Source: Candidatus Tepidiaquacellales bacterium UBA2330
Lineage (GTDB): Bacteria > Bacteroidota > Ignavibacteria > Tepidaquicellales > Tepidaquicellaceae
DNA length: 64,000 bases
Assembly: GCA_002344965.1 (NCBI GenBank)
Contig: DDUU01000045.1
Location: 21,104 to 85,103 of the forward strand
Direction of reading: 5' to 3'
The position numbers were made by a program, and so were the translations under genes. This document shows positions 29,417-39,380 of this stretch, piece by piece. The number at the start of each line of letters is the position of its first letter. Within the stretch, counting starts at the first letter, position 1. The notes beneath the pieces are model-generated. The model had not been told where the DNA came from. It searched no databases and worked only from the letters and a program-made list of their open reading frames with translations.

Positions 29417-32074
29417 ATGGATTTTAAATTAGTTAACAGAATTTTTGCGGCTGTAGTGTTTTTGTTTTCTACAATAGTTTATATTATGACCGTCCAGCCG
29501 ACATTTTCATTCTGGGACTGCGGTGAGTTTATTGCATGCGCTTATACGCTTTCAATTCCTCATCCTCCTGGTGCGCCGTTTTTTACTTTGGTCGGAAAGA
29601 TATTTACAATGTTTCCCGTGGCTGCTGATATCAGTCTCAGAGCAAATTATCTTTCGGTTTTCTCAAGTTCATTCTGTATTCTTTTTCTCTATCTTATCTC
29701 AACAAAAGTAATAATAAGCTGGAGAGGAATTCCAAAAACAGCATACGATTATTTGCTTATTTGCGGATCATCTTTAATTGGCGCTTTGTCATATGCTTTC
29801 AGTGATTCATTCTGGTTCAATGCTCTTGAATTTGAAGTTTACGGAATGGGTACTTTTCTTATCGGACTGTGTATCTGGATCTTAATGGTATGGTGGGAAA
29901 GAGCGGATGAACCCGGCAGCGATAAATATCTTTTGCTTGTTGCTTATGTCGTAGGTTTATCAATCGGTATCCATCTGATTGTAGCGCAGTGTATTTTTCT
30001 TGCCGGTCTTTTCTTTTATTTCAAAAGATATGAATATGAGCCAAAGACTTTGCTTATCGCTTTAGGTCTTTCCGCAATGGCTTTCTTTATTGTCTATCCC
30101 GGAATTGTTAAGAAATTTCCGCTGCTGATGTCCGGCAGTATTGCAATTGGATTTATTCTAATAGGTCTGGTTGTATTCGGAATATATTATGCTCGGGTAA
30201 ATAAAAATCCCATACTTAGTCTGATCACACTTTCTCTGTTTTTGATAATTATTGGATATTCTACTTATGTATCTATACTTATGAGAGCTAATGTTACAGA
30301 CCTTCCTATAAATGAAAATACACCTTCAAATATTGAAACGCTTATATCTTATCTGAACAGAGAACAATACGGTCAGCAGCCCCTTATTATGCCAAGAAGA
30401 TATTCGCAGGAACCCCAGCATCAGGCGATTTACCAGAATTATTCCAGTGATATGGAGTTTCTGTGGAAATATCAGATAAACCATATGTTCAACAGATACT
30501 GGTTCTGGAATTATATCGGAAGGGAAGGCTACAATCAGAATGACGGTGTTGATTTTAAAAAGTTTTATGCAATTCCGTTCTTATTCGGTATGTTCGGGTT
30601 GTTTTATCTTTTCAGAAAAGACTGGAAACTTGGATTCATATTTCTGATGATGTTTCTTATGATGGGTATTGTTACTGCTCTTTATCAGAATCAGCAGGAA
30701 CCGCAGCCGCGGGAAAGAGATTATTTTTATGTCGGTGCATTTATGGCATTTTCTTTATGGATTGGAATAGGAGTAGCGGGACTTATAGAAACAATTTCTG
30801 AAAAGATGAATAAAAAATCACTAATGGCTATATGCTCTGTAGTATTGCTGCTGAGCTTTGCTGCAGTTCCCGCAAATATGCTGAGAGAAAATTATTATCA
30901 TCAAAACAGAGACGGAAACTATTTCCCATATGATTATGCATATAATCTTCTGCAGAGTCTGGATAAAGATGCAATACTCATTACTAACGGAGACAACGAT
31001 ACTTTCCCGCTATGGTGTATTCAGGCGGTGTACGGAGTCAGGACTGACGTAAGGATTATAAATCTTTCTCTTGCACAGACAGAGTGGTATAATCTGCAGC
31101 TCAAAAATGAAAGACCATACGGCGCATTGACTGTACCAATGACTTTTACCGATGCTCAGCTTAAGAAACTTCAGCCCGTTCAGTGGGATGAGAAAAAGCC
31201 TGTGACTTATGATGTACCGGTTACGGCATATCCTGACAGTATGAGAAATATGCCCGGTCTCCCGAATAAAATTGTTACTACAATCCCGGCAACAATAAGG
31301 CAGCAGTCAGGTTCTCAAGTGATTACAGCGCTTAAGGGAAATGATCTGCTTCTTATGGATATTATAAAAGCTAATAAATGGGAAAGGCCGATTTACTTTT
31401 CGGTTACTGTTTCGGATGAAAATTATGTCGGCTTGAATGAATATTTAGTAACTGAAGGAATGGGACAGAGGCTTGTTCCGTATAAGCCGGCAAGCTATGG
31501 CGAGAATGACATAAATGTCGAAGTAATGAATGAGTGTATTTTTAACGAACCTGAAGTTCCTTCAAAAACTCCTCTTTACGGATTCCGTTTCAAAGGTCTG
31601 AATGATAAAAATCTATTCTATAATGAAGATCAGACAAGAATGGCTCAGACATACAGAACGGTTTTTATGAAGCTTGCATTCTATTATTCCAATGATTCTG
31701 CGAAATTTAAAGAAGCGGAAAAAGTTCTGGACAGAATGGAAGAAAAAATTCCGAGAGATGTTATCACAATGGATTACAGAATAGAATATGATGTTGCAAT
31801 GCTGTATGATAAACTGGGAAACAAACAGAAGTTTAATGAACTTTCGAACAATGTTATGTTAAGAGCTGAAGATGAAATTAAGAGAAATCCAACTAACGTG
31901 CAGTCTTATTATAATCCCTACAGAATTCTTCTTGATATTTATGAATCAAAAGGGGAGTATCAGAAAGCTCTGGATCTGCTGGGCAGGTTATCTTCTATGA
32001 GTCCGAATGATCCTACAATATTACAAAAGATTGAATCCATAAAGCAAAAAATGAATAATCCTTCGGGGAATTGA
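29417..32074 (+). CDS. DUF2723 membrane protein (GT117-type glycosyltransferase)
   Basis: This is a large polytopic membrane protein of the DUF2723 family, a GT-C-like group typical of the Bacteroidetes/Chlorobi and classed as glycosyltransferase family 117. The signature FWDCGEF (Asp34, Glu37) and PHPPGAPFF lies in the first periplasmic loop. About ten or more membrane helices span the first 480 residues; the rest is a soluble periplasmic domain with a TPR-like C-terminus. It probably transfers sugar from a lipid carrier in the periplasm, perhaps to exported proteins; the acceptor is unknown. It precedes two further glycosylation genes on the same strand. Confidence 0.85.
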   Translation: MDFKLVNRIFAAVVFLFSTIVYIMTVQPTFSFWDCGEFIACAYTLSIPHPPGAPFFTLVGKIFTMFPVAADISLRANYLSVFSSSFCILFLYLISTKVIISWRGIPKTAYDYLLICGSSLIGALSYAFSDSFWFNALEFEVYGMGTFLIGLCIWILMVWWERADEPGSDKYLLLVAYVVGLSIGIHLIVAQCIFLAGLFFYFKRYEYEPKTLLIALGLSAMAFFIVYPGIVKKFPLLMSGSIAIGFILIGLVVFGIYYARVNKNPILSLITLSLFLIIIGYSTYVSILMRANVTDLPINENTPSNIETLISYLNREQYGQQPLIMPRRYSQEPQHQAIYQNYSSDMEFLWKYQINHMFNRYWFWNYIGREGYNQNDGVDFKKFYAIPFLFGMFGLFYLFRKDWKLGFIFLMMFLMMGIVTALYQNQQEPQPRERDYFYVGAFMAFSLWIGIGVAGLIETISEKMNKKSLMAICSVVLLLSFAAVPANMLRENYYHQNRDGNYFPYDYAYNLLQSLDKDAILITNGDNDTFPLWCIQAVYGVRTDVRIINLSLAQTEWYNLQLKNERPYGALTVPMTFTDAQLKKLQPVQWDEKKPVTYDVPVTAYPDSMRNMPGLPNKIVTTIPATIRQQSGSQVITALKGNDLLLMDIIKANKWERPIYFSVTVSDENYVGLNEYLVTEGMGQRLVPYKPASYGENDINVEVMNECIFNEPEVPSKTPLYGFRFKGLNDKNLFYNEDQTRMAQTYRTVFMKLAFYYSNDSAKFKEAEKVLDRMEEKIPRDVITMDYRIEYDVAMLYDKLGNKQKFNELSNNVMLRAEDEIKRNPTNVQSYYNPYRILLDIYESKGEYQKALDLLGRLSSMSPNDPTILQKIESIKQKMNNPSGN

Positions 32075-32125
32075 TTTAATATTTTCAGTTATCTGAAAGC
32101 AAGATAGTTTCCTTTAAAAGGTTAT

Positions 32126-34141
32126 ATGGCAAAAAAAACTGATAAACATACTGCGGTTAAAACAGATAAGAAATCCGGAAATAATCTTATCTATTTATTT
32201 ATTGCAGCGCTCTCCGTCAGTTTTGCTTATATATGTTTTAATAATAAATTTCTGCAGGATGATGCATTCATTAGTTTCCGCTTTATAGAAAATTTTGTAA
32301 ACGGAAACGGTCTGGTCTTTAATATCGGCGAAAAAGTGGAAGGCTATACAAATTTACTCTGGGTGCTGATATTAAGCGGAATGAAAGTTATTGGTTTTAA
32401 CCTCGAAACAGTATCACAGTATCTCAGCGTTTTGTTCGGTGTTATAGTTCTCTTTTTAACTTATAGATTAGCAGAAATTTATAAGATCACCGGAAATTCC
32501 CAAACAGCAAAAAAAAGCAAAGCAACTGTCCCGAATTCATCCGCCGGATACATTGATCTTATCCCTTCAGTAATGCTTGTATTCACAGCTTCTTTTATTT
32601 TCTGGTCCGTCAGCGGAATGGAAACTACAATGTTTATGACGTTCTCGCTTGCCGGAATTTATTTTTATATAAAAGGAAAAGACAGAGAAAATGTAAACTA
32701 CCTGTTTCCGTTTTTTATACTGTTATCTACTCTTACAAGACCTGAAGGACTGTACTTTTTCGGGCTGATAATGATACATAAGTTTTTGTTTACATATAAG
32801 GAAAAAGGTGCAGCTGCGTTTAAATCCCTATTCTCAAAAAATGAAATCATTTCTTATCTGGTTTATATTATTCCGGTAATATTTTATTTTCTAATAAGAT
32901 ATTCTTACTACGGTTATTTATTTCCGAATACATATTACGCCAAGACAGGTCTGACTGAGGTTTATTTCAGCGCCGGACTGGAATATTTTCTGAATTTTCT
33001 GACTTCATACATGCTATACGGTGTGATGCTGATCGCGCCTTTGTATTTATTTAAGAATAAGGAAAATTTATTTGTACTCACGCTTTTTTACCTGCTTATA
33101 TTTTCATTTATAATTTATACAATAATAGTGGGTGGTGATGTGCTTAAGCAGAACAGATTTTTTCTTACGATACTTCCGCTGATCTATATTCTTTTCGCAA
33201 AACTGCTGCTTGAAATTTATTACAGATTGAGCGTTAAAAACAGTCAGAGTTTTGCCTTCGGAGTTGTAACCGTTATTGCAGCCGCTGTATGTATTTATTA
33301 TTATTCATCACAAAAGGAAAAACTCGACAGCGATATTCAAAGCGAAAATGGTCTTGTGGAAAAAATGAAAGTTACCGGAAACTGGTTCAAATCCAAACAG
33401 CAGGAACTCGGAAGACCTATGACGCTTGCAGCCACTACAATCGGCGCAGTTTCATATTTTGCCGGTCAGAATGTAAATGTAATCGATCTTTTGGGACTTA
33501 CTGATAAAGAGATAGCTCATAATCCGAAGATCATCCCGGAAATCTCGGCAGGGGATATAGGCTGGAAGGAAAGAAATTATAATGCTGATTATGTGATGTC
33601 AAGAGATCCGGACTATGTATATTTCTCAACCGGGGTCAAGCCGAGCGCATACGGAGAAAGAGCTTTATACACAACAGCTGAATTTATCAAATATTATTAC
33701 CCGTATTATTTTACTGACAGGTCAGGTAATTTTACTGATGTAGTTTATAAAAGAAAAAGCGAGGAAGAAGTATCTGATTATCCTTATGAATTTCCCGGTA
33801 ACCCGAATTATAAAGTTACATACGTTAATATGTTTAACCAGGCAATGAATTCTTCCAGAGATAAATCCAGAACTCAGACAGCAATTGATGAGTTTAAACA
33901 GTCTGTGAATACAGGTCCTGCCGGATTCGGACTTCCTTATCAGTATATTGGAGACTTATATTTGCAGATGGGAAAAAAAGAAGAAGCAAAAAACAGTTAT
34001 AAGAAAGCTGTTGAAATTGATGATTATAATGTGATCGCTCATTATCAGCTCTATCAGATGTACAGCGAAGCAGGTGATTCGCTTAATGCTTCCAGAAGTA
34101 TTCAGAAGGTTCAGAAATATGATCCGGAAGTCCTGAGATAA
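32126..34141 (+). CDS. GT-C membrane glycosyltransferase with C-terminal TPRs
   Basis: This polytopic inner-membrane protein resembles GT39/ArnT-type transferases. The first loop contains the paired acids DDAFISFRF (Asp45-Asp46) and GEKVEGYTNLLW; about ten hydrophobic helices follow up to residue 400. The C-terminal 80 residues contain tetratricopeptide repeats (YIGDLYLQMGKKEEAKNSYKKA). It starts 51 bp after the DUF2723 gene and ends 11 bp before the heptosyltransferase-like gene, so the three probably work in one envelope glycan pathway. Donor and acceptor are unknown. Confidence 0.8.
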   Translation: MAKKTDKHTAVKTDKKSGNNLIYLFIAALSVSFAYICFNNKFLQDDAFISFRFIENFVNGNGLVFNIGEKVEGYTNLLWVLILSGMKVIGFNLETVSQYLSVLFGVIVLFLTYRLAEIYKITGNSQTAKKSKATVPNSSAGYIDLIPSVMLVFTASFIFWSVSGMETTMFMTFSLAGIYFYIKGKDRENVNYLFPFFILLSTLTRPEGLYFFGLIMIHKFLFTYKEKGAAAFKSLFSKNEIISYLVYIIPVIFYFLIRYSYYGYLFPNTYYAKTGLTEVYFSAGLEYFLNFLTSYMLYGVMLIAPLYLFKNKENLFVLTLFYLLIFSFIIYTIIVGGDVLKQNRFFLTILPLIYILFAKLLLEIYYRLSVKNSQSFAFGVVTVIAAAVCIYYYSSQKEKLDSDIQSENGLVEKMKVTGNWFKSKQQELGRPMTLAATTIGAVSYFAGQNVNVIDLLGLTDKEIAHNPKIIPEISAGDIGWKERNYNADYVMSRDPDYVYFSTGVKPSAYGERALYTTAEFIKYYYPYYFTDRSGNFTDVVYKRKSEEEVSDYPYEFPGNPNYKVTYVNMFNQAMNSSRDKSRTQTAIDEFKQSVNTGPAGFGLPYQYIGDLYLQMGKKEEAKNSYKKAVEIDDYNVIAHYQLYQMYSEAGDSLNASRSIQKVQKYDPEVLR

Positions 34142-34152
34142 TACTCCCGAAA

Positions 34153-35202
34153 ATGAAAATACTTATTAACGCACTCTCCGGAAACGGAGACGCACTGATG
34201 TTTTCACCTTCCCTGCGGCTATTAAAAGAAAAAATTCCTGATGCGCAGATTGACATGCTTGTTATGTTCAGGTCTGTTAAGGAAATGTATCTTCATAATC
34301 CCTTCCTGAATAAAATTTACTTTATAGATTTTATGAAGCAGTCAAAATTCAGATCATTAATTGAAGTAAGAAGTATTAGCAAAAATGAATATGACTATTC
34401 CATAAATGTATATCCGGCAAACAGACTTGAGTATAATGTTGTAAACGCTTTTCTCGGCGCTAAAAAAAAGATAGCTCACCACTATATGCATACGGATTTT
34501 TTCAGAGCTGAATTTTTAAACGATGTTCTGATAGATGAAACAAATAACAGACACAACGTTCTTCAGAATTTGGATCTTATAAACTCTATAGTTGATGTTT
34601 ATGATGAAGATGCACCTGCGATGGATTTGTTTATCAGCGAAGAACATTCTTCAAAAGCAAAAAACTGGATTGATGAAAATATAACTGAAGGTAAAAAGCT
34701 TATCGGCTTTCATGCAGGTTCATCTGTTCTGAAAAATCATGTTAATAAGAGATGGGATAAGGAGAAATATTCAGAACTCGGAAAGATCCTTATAAAAAAT
34801 TATAATGCTGAAATACTACTCTTCGGAAATGAGTCCGATCTGAATAATGAAATTAAAAGAAAAATCGGAAGCAATGTTCATTTTGCTTCAACTCCTGATT
34901 TTATGGATTCAGTAGCGAGGATGAAATATTGCAGTTTATTTATTTCAAATGATACTGCGTTTCTTCATTCCGCTGCAGCGCTTCAGATACCGACAGTCGG
35001 GATTTTCGGATATACAAATTATAAGGAGCTTTTTCCCTGGAAAACAAAATACAGTATCGTCAGACAGGAGCTTTCCTGCAGCCCATGCTTCTATAACTCT
35101 CCTAAACCGGCAGAATGTAAATGGAAAGACGCTGATGAATTTAAATGTATCAGAGATATAGAAACAGAGGATGTGCTTGATGCGGTTAAATCCCTTATCT
35201 AA
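34153..35202 (+). CDS. GT9 ADP-heptose:LPS heptosyltransferase-like protein
   Basis: This GT-B glycosyltransferase of family 9 should act on the cytoplasmic face of the inner membrane in LPS core or related glycan synthesis. The N-terminal MKILINALSGNGDALMFSPSL is the usual start of the family; the C-terminal domain has GFHAGSS, RWDKEKYSELG, LLFGNESD, the SNDTAFLHSAAALQIPTVGIFG block, and CSPCFY. The donor as ADP-heptose is supported by the hldE kinase and nucleotidyltransferase genes at 50-51.5 kb. It is the last gene of the run and is convergent with the barrel gene at 35227. Confidence 0.88.
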   Translation: MKILINALSGNGDALMFSPSLRLLKEKIPDAQIDMLVMFRSVKEMYLHNPFLNKIYFIDFMKQSKFRSLIEVRSISKNEYDYSINVYPANRLEYNVVNAFLGAKKKIAHHYMHTDFFRAEFLNDVLIDETNNRHNVLQNLDLINSIVDVYDEDAPAMDLFISEEHSSKAKNWIDENITEGKKLIGFHAGSSVLKNHVNKRWDKEKYSELGKILIKNYNAEILLFGNESDLNNEIKRKIGSNVHFASTPDFMDSVARMKYCSLFISNDTAFLHSAAALQIPTVGIFGYTNYKELFPWKTKYSIVRQELSCSPCFYNSPKPAECKWKDADEFKCIRDIETEDVLDAVKSLI

Positions 35203-35226
35203 ATAAACTATTTTCTTTTTCTGATA

Positions 35227-37140
35227 TCAGTTTATAAAATCCCAGACTATTGTAAATCTCGAAATTGAATTCAGGAATCCGCCCCTGTCATCAAGCGGAA
35301 ATAAGTAAGTGTTGTAAATCAGTGAATTAAAAATATTTGCAACAGTAAGATTTATATTTGCTTTACCGATCCTTGCGCCTACATAAAAATCTACTGTAAA
35401 CTGATCCTGTGCTGGAAAATTATCACCGGTGAATTTATAAGAATATAGTTTCTGATTCTGATTTACTGTTGTCTTAATGTTATAATATTTTGAAATGAAT
35501 CCGGTCTTAATTTTTAATTTCCCTTTGAATAAAATATTCTTGTATGCAATATCCGATTTCAGATAATTCTCCGGAAATAACTTTGAATCTGAATTATTGA
35601 AGTTTAACATGAAATCAAAATTATCTGATAATATATTTACTCCTGCATTAATATTCCGATAATCTGCGGAATTGAAACTGTCATATCCTTTACCGTAATC
35701 AAATAAAATTTCTGCGTTTTTATACCTGAAGGAAACACCGGCAGTATAATAATTTTCCGGAATATTAATTACTGCGGATTCAAAAAGAATCCCTCCGGAA
35801 AATAATTCACCGGCATTATAAATACTGTATTCATTTCTGCGGTAACCTCCGCGGAAATCAAGTTTTATATTCCTCTTATTTATTGCTCTAAGTGAACCTT
35901 CAGCGCCGATGCTTATAAAATTTTTACCGGTGATATTGTCATTTCTTATCAGAAAGCTTGCAGAAAAAATTCTGTAACCAAGATCATATTTTGCTTTTAA
36001 GGAATAATAAGTATTGTTTATATTCTGATAAGGACTTGTTCCCGTAGTGTCTGTCTGACTTATATTCCCTGAGAAATAATTTAAATATACATTCCCTCCT
36101 ATTGTCAGATTAGAATTGAAGTGTTTGCCGGAATTCATAGTAATGTTTTGTGTCAGTTCGCCTCCGTAAAGTACCGAATGCTGAAATCCCGGATAAATGG
36201 TTACTGTAGTATCAGAAGATAATGAAATTTCTCTGAGTGAATTATTACTGTATGCTTTGAATTTAGTCAGCCAGTTCTTATTCTTAAAAAACTTACCGGT
36301 AAGCGAGAGACTGTAATAGTAATTTTTAATATTCTCAATTGCATTATTATCTTTGACATCTGCAAGCAGCGGATCTGAAAGAGAATCTTCATCAGAGGAA
36401 AAGTTAAGACCTTCGTTAAGTCCTCTTTCAAAACTGACTAAATTAAATTCCGCTCTGGCATTGAATTTTGGTGAAAGATATAAATTCACTCTTGACTTTC
36501 CTCTCCATACATCAAATTCAGAATTTTCATACCGGCCGTCAAGTGAGTGTTTTGTAAGTCCTGCCATAACATTTACCTTTCTGGAAACCGGCTGACTTAA
36601 AAATACATCTGCAGACAGAGAACCTTCTCTGTCCTGGGAATATCTTAACTGCGAAAAAGGCTGACTGTTGAAAATATCTTTTGTAATGACATTAACGCTT
36701 TTTGATGAAGTGTTTATTCCGTAATAAAAAGAAGAGACAGCTGAAATTTCTTCAATCTGTGCAATTTCATTTACGCTGAAATTCTCTATGTCAAATCCCT
36801 GATAATAATTATCATTGACCTGAATTCCGTCGCGGAATATTCCCGTCTGATAAGAACTTTTGCCGTTGTAATTTATTGTATTCCTTCCTCCGAATCCAAA
36901 ATCATTTATAAAAAAACCGGGACGCTGATCCAGTATTTCGGCAAGAGTTCTTCTGTCATTCCATATGCTTACGGAATCATATTTAAACACATCGGAATTT
37001 AGTGAAAGCCGGAAGGGATCCTTTATCCGGTTAATATCGAATGGAATTTTCTTAAGTGTATCGGAAGTATTTATTGAAACTGTTTGTGACTGAACATTTA
37101 AAAATGAAATAAATAAAATAAATGAGATTAAGTATTTCAT
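35227..37140 (-). CDS. TonB-dependent receptor-like outer-membrane protein
   Basis: This is an exported protein with a signal peptide (cleavage near NVQSQ) and a plug-like domain (about 55-170; FFINDFGFGGRNTINYNG, GIFRDGIQVNDNYYQG, EISAVSSFYYG), followed by alternating beta strands to the C-terminus (FTIVWDFIN), as in outer-membrane barrels. It is short (637 aa) and I see no clear TonB box or N-terminal carboxypeptidase-like domain. It starts 8 bp after phoU on the same strand, hinting at a phosphate-related or shared-transcript role, but the ligand is unknown. Confidence 0.75.
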   Translation of the reverse strand: MKYLISFILFISFLNVQSQTVSINTSDTLKKIPFDINRIKDPFRLSLNSDVFKYDSVSIWNDRRTLAEILDQRPGFFINDFGFGGRNTINYNGKSSYQTGIFRDGIQVNDNYYQGFDIENFSVNEIAQIEEISAVSSFYYGINTSSKSVNVITKDIFNSQPFSQLRYSQDREGSLSADVFLSQPVSRKVNVMAGLTKHSLDGRYENSEFDVWRGKSRVNLYLSPKFNARAEFNLVSFERGLNEGLNFSSDEDSLSDPLLADVKDNNAIENIKNYYYSLSLTGKFFKNKNWLTKFKAYSNNSLREISLSSDTTVTIYPGFQHSVLYGGELTQNITMNSGKHFNSNLTIGGNVYLNYFSGNISQTDTTGTSPYQNINNTYYSLKAKYDLGYRIFSASFLIRNDNITGKNFISIGAEGSLRAINKRNIKLDFRGGYRRNEYSIYNAGELFSGGILFESAVINIPENYYTAGVSFRYKNAEILFDYGKGYDSFNSADYRNINAGVNILSDNFDFMLNFNNSDSKLFPENYLKSDIAYKNILFKGKLKIKTGFISKYYNIKTTVNQNQKLYSYKFTGDNFPAQDQFTVDFYVGARIGKANINLTVANIFNSLIYNTYLFPLDDRGGFLNSISRFTIVWDFIN

Positions 37141-37148
37141 TTATTGAT

Positions 37149-37829
37149 TCAGTCTTTTGGTTTCAGGTTGTCAGGGTCTTTACTGTGCTTGACCATTTTT
37201 GCATCAATTAGAAAAATAACATCTTCCGCAATGTTTGTAGAATGATCGGAAAGTCTTTCTATGTTTCTTACCAGAGCAAGTATATGACAGCAGGGGACTA
37301 TAAGCTCGCTGTTAAGTTTCATTTCTTCAGTTAACAGGCCGAAAATTGTTCTGTCAAGATTATCAATCTCTTCATCAAAATTAATAACGTTTTTTGCAAG
37401 CTCCGCATCGCCGTTTACAAAACAATCAATACTCATCTTTACAATTTTTCTGACTTTCATTGCCATTTCATTTACTCTCATTTTCATCAGCAGTTCGGTC
37501 TGATCCTGAAGCACTTTTACTCTTTCGGCAATATTTACGGATATGTCACCCATTCTTTCCAGGTCACTGTTAATCATTAATGAAGACATAATAAGCCTCA
37601 GATCAAAAGCTACCGGCTGCGTCAATGCGAATATTCTCTGACAATGTTTGTCAATTCTGATGTCAAATTTATCAACTTCATCGTCTCTGTTTATTACAGT
37701 CTGCGCAAGTTCCAGATTCCCGTCAAACAGGGCTTTAAATGAAAAGTCAATCTGCTCTTCTACCAGACTTCCCATTTTAATAATTTTTTCCTTCAGCTTT
37801 TCAAGTTCTTCTTCAAGGTAATGAAGCAT
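37149..37829 (-). CDS. phoU: Phosphate transport system regulator PhoU
   Basis: PhoU is a cytoplasmic helical-bundle protein that links the Pst transporter to phosphate signalling. The sequence has the two-repeat PhoU pattern with acidic metal-binding motifs (NRDDEVDKFDIRID, NFDEEIDNLDRTI). Length (226 aa) is normal. It follows pstB by 57 bp on the minus strand. The Pst permease and binding protein genes and phoR/phoB are not in the window. Confidence 0.93.
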   Translation of the reverse strand: MLHYLEEELEKLKEKIIKMGSLVEEQIDFSFKALFDGNLELAQTVINRDDEVDKFDIRIDKHCQRIFALTQPVAFDLRLIMSSLMINSDLERMGDISVNIAERVKVLQDQTELLMKMRVNEMAMKVRKIVKMSIDCFVNGDAELAKNVINFDEEIDNLDRTIFGLLTEEMKLNSELIVPCCHILALVRNIERLSDHSTNIAEDVIFLIDAKMVKHSKDPDNLKPKD

Positions 37830-37886
37830 ATGCTATTAATTATTTGTTTAAGTTATACAATCAAAAATTAAAATCAAAATAAAATA

Positions 37887-38645
37887 TTATCCGAATCTGC
37901 CCGAGATATAATTCTGAGTTTCGGTTTTTTCCGGAGTTGTAAACATACTGCTTGTCTTAGAGTATTCTACAATCTCGCCCGACAGAAAAAACGCGCATTT
38001 GTCGCTTACTCTCGCCGCCTGTTGCATATTATGTGTTACTATCACAATAGTCAGATTTTTTTTCAGGTCAAACATCAGCTCTTCAATCTTTGCAGTTGAT
38101 ATCGGATCAAGAGCGCTTGCAGGTTCGTCCATAAGAAGGATTTCCGGATCTACGGCAAGAGCTCTTGCTATACAGACTCTCTGCTGCTGTCCGCCTGAAA
38201 GTCCTGTCGCTGATTCATTTAGCCGGTCTTTTACTTCATCCCAAATTGCCGCTCTTATACAATTGCTTTCTACGATTACATCAAGCTCCTTTTTGGAAGT
38301 AATTCCGTTTATCCTCGGACCGTAAGCAATATTCTCATACACGGATTTTGGAAAAGGATTTGATTTCTGAAATATCATACCGACTCTTCTGCGGAGAGAC
38401 ACTACATCAACTCTTTTATCATAAATGTCTATACCGTCTATTCTTACTTTACCTTCAATTCTTACATTATCAATTGTATCATTAAGCCGGTTCAGAGTTC
38501 TTAAAAATGTGGATTTCCCGCAGCCCGACGGACCTATGAGCGCTGTAATTTTCTTCTCGGTTATATCTATAGAAACATTCTTTAATGCCTGATTAGTCCC
38601 GTAATATAAACTTAAATTTGTTGTTGATATCTTCTCTTCGTTCAT
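37887..38645 (-). CDS. pstB: Phosphate ABC transporter ATP-binding protein PstB
   Basis: PstB powers high-affinity phosphate uptake. Walker A GPSGCGKST, signature LSGGQQQR, Walker B LLMDEPASALDP and the H-loop VTHNMQQA are intact. The length of 252 aa matches the family. Its ATG overlaps the stop of the upstream lolD-like gene by 4 bp (ATGA), so translation is coupled. It is unusual that pstS, pstC and pstA are absent here while pstB sits behind Lol-type genes; the permease is presumably elsewhere. Confidence 0.93.
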   Translation of the reverse strand: MNEEKISTTNLSLYYGTNQALKNVSIDITEKKITALIGPSGCGKSTFLRTLNRLNDTIDNVRIEGKVRIDGIDIYDKRVDVVSLRRRVGMIFQKSNPFPKSVYENIAYGPRINGITSKKELDVIVESNCIRAAIWDEVKDRLNESATGLSGGQQQRVCIARALAVDPEILLMDEPASALDPISTAKIEELMFDLKKNLTIVIVTHNMQQAARVSDKCAFFLSGEIVEYSKTSSMFTTPEKTETQNYISGRFG

Positions 38646-39337
38646 TTTCTGTCAGTCATTTGGTCTAATATTTTACCGTCAGTCATTTTAATGATCCTGT
38701 CACACCTGGAAGCGAATTCTTCGTTGTGTGTAACAATTACAAATGTCTGTTTGAATTTATTTCTCAAATCAAAGATCAGTCTTATTATGGAATCCGCATT
38801 TTCTGAATCAAGATTCCCTGTCGGCTCATCTGCAAGTATCAGCCCGGGTGAATTCACAAGTGCCCGTGCTATTGCCACTCTCTGAGCTTCTCCTCCCGAA
38901 AGTTCTGACGGTTTATGACCGGCTCTTTCCTCAAGCCCGACCTCTTTAAGTATGTCAAGCGCTTTTTGTGAATTCTCTTTTCCCTTTATCATTGTAGCGA
39001 TCATAACATTTTCCAGAGCTGTAAATTCAGGAAGGAGGTGATGAAACTGAAAAATGAATCCGATCCTGCCGCTCCGGAATTCCGCAAGCTGCTTCTCTCT
39101 TTTATCAAAAATATTCTCACCTTCGAATAAAACCTTTCCTGAATCAGGCTTGTCCAATGTGCCGAGTAAATGCAGTAGCGTGCTTTTCCCCGCACCGGAC
39201 TTCCCGGTGATCGCGCATATCTCTTCTTTAAAAATTTTAAGATTAATTCCGCGAAGCACTTCAAGCTTTTTTGTACCGGACAAAGGATATGATTTCCTTA
39301 AATCCTCTATTTCAATTATAGTATCTCTGTCTGCCAT
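38642..39337 (-). CDS. lolD: LolD-like lipoprotein-export ABC ATPase
   Basis: This is an ATPase of the LolD/MacB/FtsE group: Walker A GKSGAGKST, signature LSGGEAQR, Walker B LADEPTGNLD, H-loop VTHNEEF. The length of 231 aa is typical. It lies 43 bp behind an FtsX-fold permease gene and the two should form one complex, most likely the LolCDE-type extractor that loads lipoproteins onto LolA. A MacB-type exporter ATPase is the alternative. Confidence 0.85.
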   Translation of the reverse strand: MADRDTIIEIEDLRKSYPLSGTKKLEVLRGINLKIFKEEICAITGKSGAGKSTLLHLLGTLDKPDSGKVLFEGENIFDKREKQLAEFRSGRIGFIFQFHHLLPEFTALENVMIATMIKGKENSQKALDILKEVGLEERAGHKPSELSGGEAQRVAIARALVNSPGLILADEPTGNLDSENADSIIRLIFDLRNKFKQTFVIVTHNEEFASRCDRIIKMTDGKILDQMTDRK

Positions 39338-39380
39338 TAATAAAAATTATTCAGTCTGAATTTAATTAATAAAAGCATTT

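Noticed and set aside
39046..39060. GGAAGGAGGTGATG as a plus-strand ribosome-binding site
   Set aside because: It lies inside the lolD-like coding sequence on the opposite strand; no plus-strand gene follows.
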